From positions 1-5,090 of the forward strand of contig JAFGIT010000350.1 of NCBI GenBank assembly GCA_016929465.1: 5,090 bases of DNA, given 5' to 3'. This document shows positions 1 to 4,867 of this stretch, piece after piece. Each line of letters begins with the position of its first letter. Within the stretch, counting starts at the first letter, position 1. Below the pieces are notes generated by a model, which was not told where the DNA came from, did no database searches, and saw only the letters and a program-made list of their open reading frames with translations. The stretch comes from JAFGIT01 sp016929465 [NCBI: Candidatus Coatesbacteria bacterium] (GTDB lineage Bacteria > B130-G9). Both the position numbers and the translations under genes were made by a program.

Positions 1-147
1 GGCCTGCACTCCACGGCTACTCACATGATGCCCCGCTGGGGCATTGGCGGAGCAAACCAGATTAATCAAATGGTAATTCACCAAAATCAATACTGGCCCC
101 AGATTACCTACAATTTTGAGCCGCATCCGAACTCAGCTTTGACTTGA
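1..147 (+). CDS. Possible 3' end of an unrecognised protein, truncated by the window start
   Basis: Reading frame 1 is open from the first base to a TGA at 145-147 and would encode the last 48 residues of a protein that begins outside the window. The peptide is rich in His, Asn, Gln, Trp and Met (for example HMMPRWGIGGANQINQ, then QYWPQITYNFEP), a composition that looks more like a folded extracellular or enzyme C-terminus than random translation. The other two + frames are stopped early. I do not recognise the family. A minus-strand frame over the same bases is also open, so coding is not certain. The gene would point the same way as the pilin-like gene downstream but be separated from it by about 250 bp containing that gene's own promoter, so the two need not be co-transcribed. 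Confidence 0.35.
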   Translation, partial: GLHSTATHMMPRWGIGGANQINQMVIHQNQYWPQITYNFEPHPNSALT

Positions 148-297
148 CTGAATTAATGAAGAGGGTATTCTTATCGCTTTGAGTCTGGTTCTGCATCTTC
201 TGGCGACGCGAAGAACGGTGATTCGCATTTTTTGCAGTGAGGAATTGCTGCTGTTGCTCTCGTCTGGCGGCGCGGCGAATATCTCTTATGCCAAACT
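148..297. other. Intergenic spacer without a convincing gene
   Basis: Between the possible upstream stop and the promoter I see no ORF with a plausible start and ribosome binding site. A 5-bp stem (GCGAA at 208-212 with TTCGC at 222-226) followed by ATTTTTT (227-233) could be a weak intrinsic terminator for the upstream gene, but the stem is short and the 9-base loop large, so this is only a suggestion. Confidence 0.4.
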
Positions 298-326
298 TTG
301 ACAAAAGCGGTTATTTTTGGTATATT
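298..326 (+). promoter_or_regulatory. Near-consensus sigma70-type promoter for the pilin-like gene
   Basis: TTGACA at 298-303 is a perfect -35 hexamer. TATATT at 321-326 matches the -10 consensus at five of six positions, and the spacer is exactly 17 bases and AT-rich towards its 3' end. Transcription would start near 333, giving a leader of about 65 bases before the ATG at 399. The decamer GGTATATTTT of the -10 region (319-328) is repeated at 353-362, inside the leader. Promoter rules are established for housekeeping sigma factors; activity here is inferred. Confidence 0.7.
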
Positions 327-383
327 TTAACCACGAGACGTTTGGCTTAAGTGGTATATTTTGACAGCAATCACTCTCTCAAT

Positions 384-391
384 GGAGGTGA
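384..391 (+). promoter_or_regulatory. Strong Shine-Dalgarno site fixing the pilin-like start
   Basis: GGAGGTGA lies 7 bases before the ATG at 399, an almost ideal anti-16S match and spacing. It decides in favour of this ATG over the in-frame upstream codon at 351, which has no such site and would put a non-typical 28-residue leader in front of the prepilin cleavage signal. Confidence 0.8.
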
Positions 392-398
392 CCAAAGA

Positions 399-2309
399 AT
401 GAACGGTAATATCGAAATCAGACGCTGCAGGGGTATGACCCTCATCGAAGTCGTAATTGTCATTGCGATTATAGCGACGCTTGCAGCTGTTGCGGTCCCG
501 TCGATAATTAGTACGCTCGATCTCAAGGACCGCGAGGCGACCCAGCTGAAATTGGATAACATCGAGACAGCGCTCAACAACTACTATGAGGATGTCGGAG
601 AGTATCCATCTCGATTCGACCTGACGGGCAGCGCGCTCCAGTTGGTCGATGAGAAGGGTCTGAGCAGCATCGACTATCTCGTGTCAAATCCGTATCCCGC
701 CGCGGGAACAGACCTCAGGGATACCGTCAGGCATGAGAAGTGGAATGGCCCGTATCTGACAGCATCATTCAACAAGGACGACTATAAAAGGGATGCCTGG
801 GGAAGAGACATCGCTTATGAGCCGCAATATGGCCGCTCGAGAAATGAGGCGGCCGATGGCCAGCAATATTCTGGGGCAGAGGATCTGCCGGCTAACTCCG
901 TAATGGTAGCTAGCATGGGCAAGACCCCCGGCTGGGGCTTCCGCGATGCCGGAAAGCAGTCCTCTGGCGGTCCGACGCTCGGGATGGTCACCTGGAGAGA
1001 ACTGACCAAGTTCATCCCCTATAGCGAGCTGTTTGGGAAGGACGAATACAAACACCTGCTAATGGACAACGTCATTAAGGTGATAAGCCCCGCGAATATC
1101 GACAGAGTAAAGGCTCAGGAGACAGAGGAGCGGTATGAGGAGATCAAGGCTGCCATCTGCGGCTCTCCAGATGACCTCCAGGATGGCGGCTGCATTGCAG
1201 GTTTCGCAGCGGATATCGGTCTCTCTAAGGCTCCGAATCTACAAGAAGCAAAGCCAGAGGTTGCTCTCAATCTCGACGACTTCAGGGACTTCGACAATCC
1301 GCTCCAGCTGTTGATAATGCGTCACCTGGATCCCGGTGCGAAGGATCTGTATTACGGCGCACCGAGAGACGTTCCACCTCCATACCGGATGGGAGACCCA
1401 TCGGAATTCAATATCAAGAAATCCGATCTCAGCTATAGCTGGATGGGATGGCGTGGGCCATACCTGAAAATAGACTATGGCACACCCTACATCAATGACC
1501 AAGATGATATAGTCACCACGTACGACTGCTTCCTCGACGGTTGGATTCACCCGCTGAAGATATATGACGAAGGTGACCCCTATGGCGGCGCCGTTCTCGA
1601 CCTCGGCTTCGGAAATCGCGACGAGGATGAGGACAATTACTCCGCCTTTGCAGGGCTCATCGCATCGCCGGGGCCGAATAGGCTGTTCGACCGCATAGCA
1701 AGCACGGCGCTCGATCCAAATCTCCAGCGATCTGGTTCAGACCCAGGCGGAATGTTCGGCTCAGAAGGTCAGGATGACGACGATGTATTCGTGCCTCTAT
1801 ATAAGAGAGACCTCTGGGCAAATATCGCGCCCGACATGATCATTGAGGGGTTGGAGGAGCAGAGCTCAATCAATACCCCGGTTGACATCCAGATCGAATA
1901 CAACACAGGCACGCTACCGAGCGTCAGAGATTACGTCTCGGGGATAGCGATCATCTATCCTGACCCGAAGCAGGCGGCGGGATTCAATGTCGTAGAGCTC
2001 ATGGGCAGCAGCGCGCCAATCGAGATCATGTCACCGACGAATGAGCACATTTACAAGAACTCCTTCTCAAAAGTGCAGAACAACCAGTTCATTCCGGTCG
2101 GCTATGCCTTCATCTATATAAAGGTGGTTCACCACCAGAATATAGGAAGCGAGCAGACCGGCTTTTGCCCGGCATTGCAGCAGAAACTCGGCTGGGAAGA
2201 GGTGGCCTGGACGGGAGTTACTCAGACACAGGTCTATGGTGAACGGGTCTGCGTAAAGAATGGTATCTCTACGATTTCGCTGAAATTCACCATTCTCGGT
2301 GGCGGTTAA
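399..2309 (+). CDS. Large prepilin-like protein with two tandem GspG-type modules
   Basis: This 636-residue protein has a class III (prepilin peptidase) signal: a 12-residue basic leader ending in Gly12, then M-T-L-I-E with Glu17 at mature +5, followed by a hydrophobic helix to about residue 38. Met at +1 replaces the usual Phe. Residues 55-180 resemble the major pseudopilin GspG: an ALNNYYEDVGEYPS helix/loop, W115-NGPYL, DAWG at 132-135, and a VASMGKTPGWG strand/loop. A second module (about 234-462) starts with a charged helix and a Cys254/Cys265 pair and repeats the signature as W351-RGPYL, DGW at 380-382, ASPGPNRLFD at 422-431 and an acidic GSEGQDDDD loop at 454-462, like the calcium-binding loop of GspG. 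Residues about 484-636 form an unrecognised, probably beta-rich domain with Cys590 and Cys618. Typical GspG is about 140 residues, so this one is over four times longer. By family it should be processed by a prepilin peptidase and act in a type II secretion or type IV pilus-like fibre, perhaps at a tip. No assembly genes are in the window. It has its own promoter and terminator. Confidence 0.85.
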   Translation: MNGNIEIRRCRGMTLIEVVIVIAIIATLAAVAVPSIISTLDLKDREATQLKLDNIETALNNYYEDVGEYPSRFDLTGSALQLVDEKGLSSIDYLVSNPYPAAGTDLRDTVRHEKWNGPYLTASFNKDDYKRDAWGRDIAYEPQYGRSRNEAADGQQYSGAEDLPANSVMVASMGKTPGWGFRDAGKQSSGGPTLGMVTWRELTKFIPYSELFGKDEYKHLLMDNVIKVISPANIDRVKAQETEERYEEIKAAICGSPDDLQDGGCIAGFAADIGLSKAPNLQEAKPEVALNLDDFRDFDNPLQLLIMRHLDPGAKDLYYGAPRDVPPPYRMGDPSEFNIKKSDLSYSWMGWRGPYLKIDYGTPYINDQDDIVTTYDCFLDGWIHPLKIYDEGDPYGGAVLDLGFGNRDEDEDNYSAFAGLIASPGPNRLFDRIASTALDPNLQRSGSDPGGMFGSEGQDDDDVFVPLYKRDLWANIAPDMIIEGLEEQSSINTPVDIQIEYNTGTLPSVRDYVSGIAIIYPDPKQAAGFNVVELMGSSAPIEIMSPTNEHIYKNSFSKVQNNQFIPVGYAFIYIKVVHHQNIGSEQTGFCPALQQKLGWEEVAWTGVTQTQVYGERVCVKNGISTISLKFTILGGG

Positions 2310-2356
2310 TCGGTGAGCCTTCAGGGGCTTAGCAGATAGTCATGTAAGCTAATTAG
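2310..2356. other. Short 3' untranslated spacer
   Basis: These 47 bases between the TAA of the pilin-like gene and its terminator hairpin show no further ORF or repeat that I can support. Confidence 0.4.
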
Positions 2357-2397
2357 CCGGGAAGTTCATGAGTGTGAACTTCCCGGTTTTGTTTTTT
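2357..2397 (+). terminator. Strong rho-independent terminator after the pilin-like gene
   Basis: CCGGGAAGTTCA (2357-2368) is perfectly complementary to TGAACTTCCCGG (2375-2386), a 12-bp stem with a 6-base loop, followed directly by TTTTGTTTTTT (2387-2397). There is no T-tract on the opposite side, so it should act on + strand transcripts only. It ends the pilin-like transcription unit about 47 bases after the stop codon and separates it from rlpA. Confidence 0.92.
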
Positions 2398-2566
2398 CCA
2401 GTTCATGACGTGTCTTTCCAGGCCTCAGGTTGAGCACAATGCTCGAGGTTCTTACCAGGGGCCGGAGATGGCGAGGATGAGTTTGCATCTGATATTCCAA
2501 TTGACCATACTTGTGACAGAGAAGATGTCGCACAAAGACAATTCAGCAGGCCTTTGAGGGAATATT
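2398..2566. other. Leader region of the rlpA-like gene, no clear promoter
   Basis: This AT/GC-mixed spacer should contain the promoter of the downstream genes, since a strong terminator lies just upstream. TTGACC at 2501-2506 could be a -35 but has no good -10 at 16-18 bases. Two imperfect hairpins are visible: GAGCA/TGCTC at 2432-2444 (outer CCTC/GAGG) and TTGTG/CACAA at 2511-2535. A GAGGG ribosome binding site at 2556-2560 precedes the rlpA ATG by 6 bases. Confidence 0.4.
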
Positions 2567-2971
2567 ATGTCCAGGGGAAGAGAGAAATTCTGTCGAATAG
2601 TATGTGCCCTGCTAATCCTGCTAATTATGACGGGCTGTTGCAGCCGCAAGTCGAAGCTCAAGGATGGCGTACAATATGGTTACGCATCCTGGTATGGCGG
2701 GAAATTCCACGGGCGCAAGACGGCAAACGGCGAGAGATACGACATGTTCGCCATGACCGCGGCGCACAGGACGCTGCCGTTCGACACCTATGTGCGAGTG
2801 ACAAACCTCGAGAACGGACGCAGTGTGGTGGTCCGAATCAACGACAGAGGTCCTTTCAAGGACGAGAAGAAAAGGATTATCGACCTCTCGCTAGCCGCAG
2901 CGAGAGAACTCGATATGCTGGAGGCGGGTGTCGTCGAGGTCAAATTGGAAGTGCTGAATCGCAGAAGATAA
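2567..2971 (+). CDS. rlpA: RlpA-like septal lipoprotein / lytic transglycosylase, short form without SPOR
   Basis: The 134-residue product starts with a lipoprotein signal peptide: basic N-terminus, hydrophobic [10 protein letters not shown], and lipobox Cys24. A double-psi beta-barrel domain fills the rest (about 36-131), with GYASWYG at 38-44, [10 protein letters not shown] at 47-56, TAAHRTLP at 64-71 and RINDRGPF at 90-97. Glu56, His67 and Asp93 have the same spacing (11 and 26) as the residues needed for activity in Pseudomonas aeruginosa RlpA (E120, H131, D157), so cleavage of stem-peptide-free ('naked') glycan at the septum is plausible. RlpA proteins usually end in a SPOR domain that recruits them to the septum. 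It is absent here, so localisation may differ, as in other short single-domain RlpA-like proteins. Met at lipobox -3 is less usual than Leu. The start at 2567 has GAGGG 6 bases upstream. The next gene follows after 67 bases with no terminator. Confidence 0.92.
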   Translation: MSRGREKFCRIVCALLILLIMTGCCSRKSKLKDGVQYGYASWYGGKFHGRKTANGERYDMFAMTAAHRTLPFDTYVRVTNLENGRSVVVRINDRGPFKDEKKRIIDLSLAAARELDMLEAGVVEVKLEVLNRRR

Positions 2972-3038
2972 CCGGCATTGACAGGCAGCCGATTAGACAC
3001 ATCGGGCACTTCTGTTGATCCAACCGGAGAATTACGGC

Positions 3039-3248
3039 ATGAAAAAACGTCCGAATCACAGGCTGTATATTGAAATACTCCGCTCGATGACGCCTGAAGA
3101 GAGGTTGATGAAGTGCTTCGAGCTGACAGAATTTGCACGGGGATTATTCTTGGATGGATTGAGGAATAGACACCCCGACAAATCCGAGGCCGAGATCAAA
3201 GAGATTTATCTCAAGAGGCTCGAGAAGTGTCACAACAGGAATTATTGA
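3039..3248 (+). CDS. Conserved 69-residue hypothetical protein ending in CHNRNY
   Basis: This small, highly charged, probably all-helical protein contains MTPEERLMKCFELTEF near the N-terminus, then ARGLFLDGLRNRHPDKSEAEI, and ends in KCHNRNY. I recall a widespread family of similar size with the pattern 'MTPEERL-KAFELSEF ... GLR-R-PD-SE-E ... YL-RL--CHNRNY', generally annotated as hypothetical. No function is assigned, and I do not infer one beyond noting that small soluble helical proteins of this kind often act with a partner protein. ATG 3039 is preferred because GGAGA (3026-3030) sits 8 bases upstream. An in-frame TTG at 3015 would add eight residues but lacks a ribosome binding site. It lies between rlpA and a methyltransferase, 42 bases before the latter, so co-transcription is likely. 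Confidence 0.78.
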   Translation: MKKRPNHRLYIEILRSMTPEERLMKCFELTEFARGLFLDGLRNRHPDKSEAEIKEIYLKRLEKCHNRNY

Positions 3249-3290
3249 GAGCAGGCCGAGATTACGAGGATACTTAGATAGGTGGGCCAA

Positions 3291-3818
3291 ATGGCTAGCA
3301 GAAAGCCCGGCTTCGAATTCAGATTTATGGTCTTCTGCTTCCGGCTGCGCGATTTCTTCATCCCGCGCAGGAAGGTCCTGAAGGAGGCTGGCATAGAACC
3401 TGGCTTCGTCGTGCTCGATTACGGCAGCGGGCCTGGCGGCTATGTGCTTGCCACATCGAAGCTCGTGGGCCCATTGGGAGCAATATACTCGCTCGACAAG
3501 AACGACCATGCTCTGGCGATGGTCAGGGACATTGCCTCGAAGCACGATTTGAGAAACGTGAAGACAATCCACTCCGATTGCGAGACAGGGCTGGATGATG
3601 GCGGCGTCGATGTAGTTCTCTTCTACGACACGCTCCACACGATATCAAAATCGGAGCGCGTTCTAAAGGAACTCTACAGGGTCCTGAAGGCAGATGGCCT
3701 GCTATCCTGTTCCGATCATCACATGACGAAGGATGATATTGTCTCGCGAATTTGCGAAGGCGGTCTATTCCGATTGCTTAGGAGTGGCAAAAAGACGCAT
3801 ACTTTTGCCAGAGATTGA
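3291..3818 (+). CDS. Class I SAM-dependent methyltransferase (type 11-like)
   Basis: The 175-residue protein has the Rossmann-like methyltransferase motifs in order. Motif I, VLDYGSGPGG at 41-50, binds the SAM methionine part. The post-I acidic LDKND at 68-72 binds the ribose. Ser95-Asp96 in HSDCETGL would lie near the adenine. DVVLFYDTLH at 107-116 is motif II, and RVLKADG at 130-136 is the usual turn before strand beta-6. The short C-terminus (SDHHMTKDDI ... GLFRLLRSGKKTHTFARD) resembles small stand-alone methyltransferases of about 180-200 residues. The substrate cannot be told from sequence. ATG 3291 has AGGTGG (3280-3285) 5 bases upstream; GTG 3282, preceded by GAGGA at 3266-3270, is an alternative adding three residues. 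Its last 125 bp are duplicated downstream of hicBA, where the ending reads FAKIR instead of FARD, so the C-terminus here may have been altered by the rearrangement. Confidence 0.88.
   Translation: MASRKPGFEFRFMVFCFRLRDFFIPRRKVLKEAGIEPGFVVLDYGSGPGGYVLATSKLVGPLGAIYSLDKNDHALAMVRDIASKHDLRNVKTIHSDCETGLDDGGVDVVLFYDTLHTISKSERVLKELYRVLKADGLLSCSDHHMTKDDIVSRICEGGLFRLLRSGKKTHTFARD
3684..3808 (+). repeat. Direct repeat, copy A (3' end of the methyltransferase gene)
   Basis: These 125 bp match 4328-4452 at a constant offset of 644 bases with five substitutions that I can count (about 96% identity) and no gaps. The stretch 3751-3808 is identical. Copy A is inside the intact gene and immediately precedes the hicBA pair. 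Confidence 0.95.
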
Positions 3819-3867
3819 TCGGAGGGCGCTCGATGTGGATTAGATGTTGGCGTGAATTGGAGAGACC

Positions 3868-4062
3868 ATGAGATACAAGGTGAGTATGAGGGAGTCCGAG
3901 GAGGGATTCGCTGTTTGGGTACCGGGGCTTCCTGGATGCTGGTCGCAAGGGCGCACCCAGGAGGAGGCGCTGGAGAACATCAAGGATGCGATCGCAGCCT
4001 ATCTTCAGGCAGTTGAGGAGTTGACAGAGGGACGGCTATCCAGCTACGTGGAAGTAGGCTGA
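3868..4062 (+). CDS. hicB: HicB-family antitoxin, single-domain short form
   Basis: The 64-residue product matches the HicB antitoxin fold (partial RNase H-like): YKVSMRESEEGFAVWVPGLPGC, the typical 'GF-V-VP-LPGC' signature at about 13-24, then SQGRTQEEALENIKDAIAAYL, the helix following the sheet. HicB binds and neutralises the HicA ribonuclease. There is no added ribbon-helix-helix or HTH DNA-binding domain, as in other short HicB proteins, so operon autorepression would need another route. GGAG (3859-3862) lies 5 bases before the ATG. hicA follows after 2 bases, an operon with antitoxin first, the reverse of the classical hicA-hicB order but common. It starts 49 bases after the methyltransferase stop. 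Confidence 0.92.
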   Translation: MRYKVSMRESEEGFAVWVPGLPGCWSQGRTQEEALENIKDAIAAYLQAVEELTEGRLSSYVEVG

Positions 4063-4064
4063 CC

Positions 4065-4277
4065 GTGCCCAAATTACCCGGAGTGAGTCATGAACGTGCG
4101 GTAAGAGCACTCAAGAGCGCGGGCTTCTGGGTCCAAAGAGAAGGCAAACATACAGTCATGACTGATGGAGAGCGCATTATTACTATACCCAGGGCGAATC
4201 CTATTAATGCTTTTACAATGGGTGGTATCGCGAAGGACGCTGGCTTATCCGTCGATGAATTCAAGAGACTCCTCTGA
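4065..4277 (+). CDS. hicA: HicA-family mRNA interferase toxin
   Basis: The 70-residue protein has the HicA double-stranded-RNA-binding-like fold. An N-terminal PKLPGVSHERAVRALKSAGF helix (2-21) is followed by a beta-hairpin carrying WVQREGKHTVM, in which His29 is the expected catalytic residue of the G-[S/K]-H motif, then IITIPRANPI and the final helix IAKDAGLSVDEFKRLL. HicA cleaves mRNA independently of ribosomes when HicB is lost. All key parts are present, so it is probably functional. It begins with GTG two bases after the hicB stop, which suggests translational coupling. Length is normal for the family (about 60-80). Downstream, after about 50 bases, lies the truncated methyltransferase copy. 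Confidence 0.92.
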   Translation: MPKLPGVSHERAVRALKSAGFWVQREGKHTVMTDGERIITIPRANPINAFTMGGIAKDAGLSVDEFKRLL

Positions 4278-4312
4278 ATAACCAAGCGAACTGACGCATT
4301 AGGCGCTTTGAG

Positions 4313-4465
4313 ATGACTCATGGTATTCTGAAGGGAGATGGCCTGCTATCCTGCTCGGATCATCACCTGACGAAGGATGATATTGTCTCGCGAGTTTGCG
4401 AAGGCGGTCTATTCCGATTGCTTAGGAGTGGCAAAAAGACGCATACTTTTGCTAAGATCCGGTAA
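4313..4465 (+). pseudogene. Truncated 3' remnant of a methyltransferase gene
   Basis: From about 4328 the sequence encodes ILKGDGLLSCSDHHLTKDD, then IVSRVCEGGLFRLL, RSGKKTHTFAKIR and TAA at 4463-4465, the last quarter of the methyltransferase at 3291-3818. The SAM-binding part is missing, so no enzyme can be made. An ATG at 4313 opens the frame but has no good ribosome binding site. Upstream of 4328 the similarity fades (possible relics GCGC..TT and ACTC around 4302-4320) rather than stopping sharply. Of the five differences, two are silent (Cys, Ser) and three are changes Ala/Gly, Met/Leu and Ile/Val, as if both copies had evolved as coding sequence before this one was truncated. Confidence 0.85.
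4328..4452 (+). repeat. Direct repeat, copy B (downstream of hicBA)
   Basis: This is the second copy of 3684-3808, in the same orientation and 644 bases downstream. The two copies enclose hicB and hicA with their short flanks. Identity ends at the last codons, where GCCAGAGATTGA of copy A becomes GCTAAGATCCGGTAA. Confidence 0.95.
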
Positions 4466-4593
4466 TTGACTGTAACGATTCAATGGACTTGACAAGACAT
4501 TTGGAGATGCCGGGGGATTCGGAGCGCGCCCGAGAGACAAGACAGGGACGCTGTGGATCTATGATGTGTTTATTTTTGGCGGATGCTAAATCT
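4466..4593. other. Intergenic spacer before the DUF433 gene
   Basis: No ORF is convincing here. TATGAT at 4560-4565 could be a -10 box for the DUF433 gene, but no matching -35 lies 16-18 bases upstream. Faint similarity to the spacer upstream of hicB can be seen (ATTCGGAGCGCGCCCGA at 4517-4533 against ATCGGAGGGCGCTCGA at 3818-3833, and TGTGGAT in both), possibly a relic of a longer duplication. Confidence 0.35.
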
Positions 4594-4603
4594 GAGGGGA
4601 GCC

Positions 4604-4867
4604 ATGGATAGAGATTTTATAATTTCGGACCCGCAGGTCATGATGGGAAAGCCCGTCGTGGCAGGCACCAGAATCACGGTTGAGCTGATTCTGGAGAAGC
4701 TAGCCGGCGGTGAGACGATAGATGAGTTGATTCTGGATCATCCTCGATTGACCCGAGATGCGATTCTCGCGGCAATCGCCTTTGCTGCAAAGGCTTTGCG
4801 GTCTGATGTGGTCTATCCCTCATCGGAAATGGTTGGTGAATCTCCTCGCCGACGAGAACGTCGATGA
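4604..4867 (+). CDS. DUF433 family antitoxin (VapB45-like)
   Basis: The 87-residue protein has the full DUF433 signature: IISDPQVMMGKPVVAGTRI at about 6-24, then TVELILEKLAGGETIDELI and HPRLTRDAILAAIAFAAKAL, a small winged-helix/HTH-like fold. DUF433 proteins are usually encoded just before a PIN-like DUF5615 (Mut7-C/VapC45-like) nuclease, and act as its antitoxin and probably as the operon repressor. That partner follows here. ATG 4604 is chosen over 4583 because GAGGGGA (4594-4600) lies 3-4 bases upstream and because the family starts close to this point. The domain ends near VVYPSSE (about residue 75). The last dozen residues (MVGESPRRRERR) are arginine-rich, look non-native and overlap the toxin frame, so they may result from a small frameshift. 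Confidence 0.87.
   Translation: MDRDFIISDPQVMMGKPVVAGTRITVELILEKLAGGETIDELILDHPRLTRDAILAAIAFAAKALRSDVVYPSSEMVGESPRRRERR

Noticed and set aside
1-126. Minus-strand open frame from ATG near 126, resembling a signal peptide (hydrophobic stretch then ANAPA)
   Set aside because: No ribosome binding site and no further support. The hydrophobic stretch is the complement of an Asn/Gln/His-rich + strand frame, which commonly gives such a mirror.
104-304. Minus-strand ORF of 66 residues
   Set aside because: It starts with TTG over the -35 box of the + strand promoter, has no ribosome binding site, and its Gln/Arg/Asn-rich product looks like translated spacer.
2423-2448. Hairpin upstream of rlpA considered as a riboswitch or small RNA
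   Set aside because: The stem is short (5 bp with a possible outer 4 bp), no T-tract follows, and no known riboswitch core can be recognised.
2554-3018. 154-residue + strand ORF overlapping rlpA in another frame
   Set aside because: It is an Arg/Gln-rich frameshifted shadow of the clearly homologous RlpA frame and has no family signature.
3144-3638. 164-residue minus-strand ORF across the mini-protein and methyltransferase genes
   Set aside because: It lies antisense to two genes with clear family motifs, and its own sequence shows no recognisable domain.
3684-4452. Repeats considered as ends of an insertion sequence or integron attC sites
   Set aside because: There is no transposase or integrase, no terminal inverted repeats and no attC-like folding. 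The repeats are coding sequence in direct orientation.
4489-4494. TTGACA as a -35 box for the DUF433 gene
   Set aside because: There is no -10-like hexamer 16-18 bases downstream, where the sequence is G/C-rich. A similar isolated TTGACA at 2978-2983 was rejected for the same reason.
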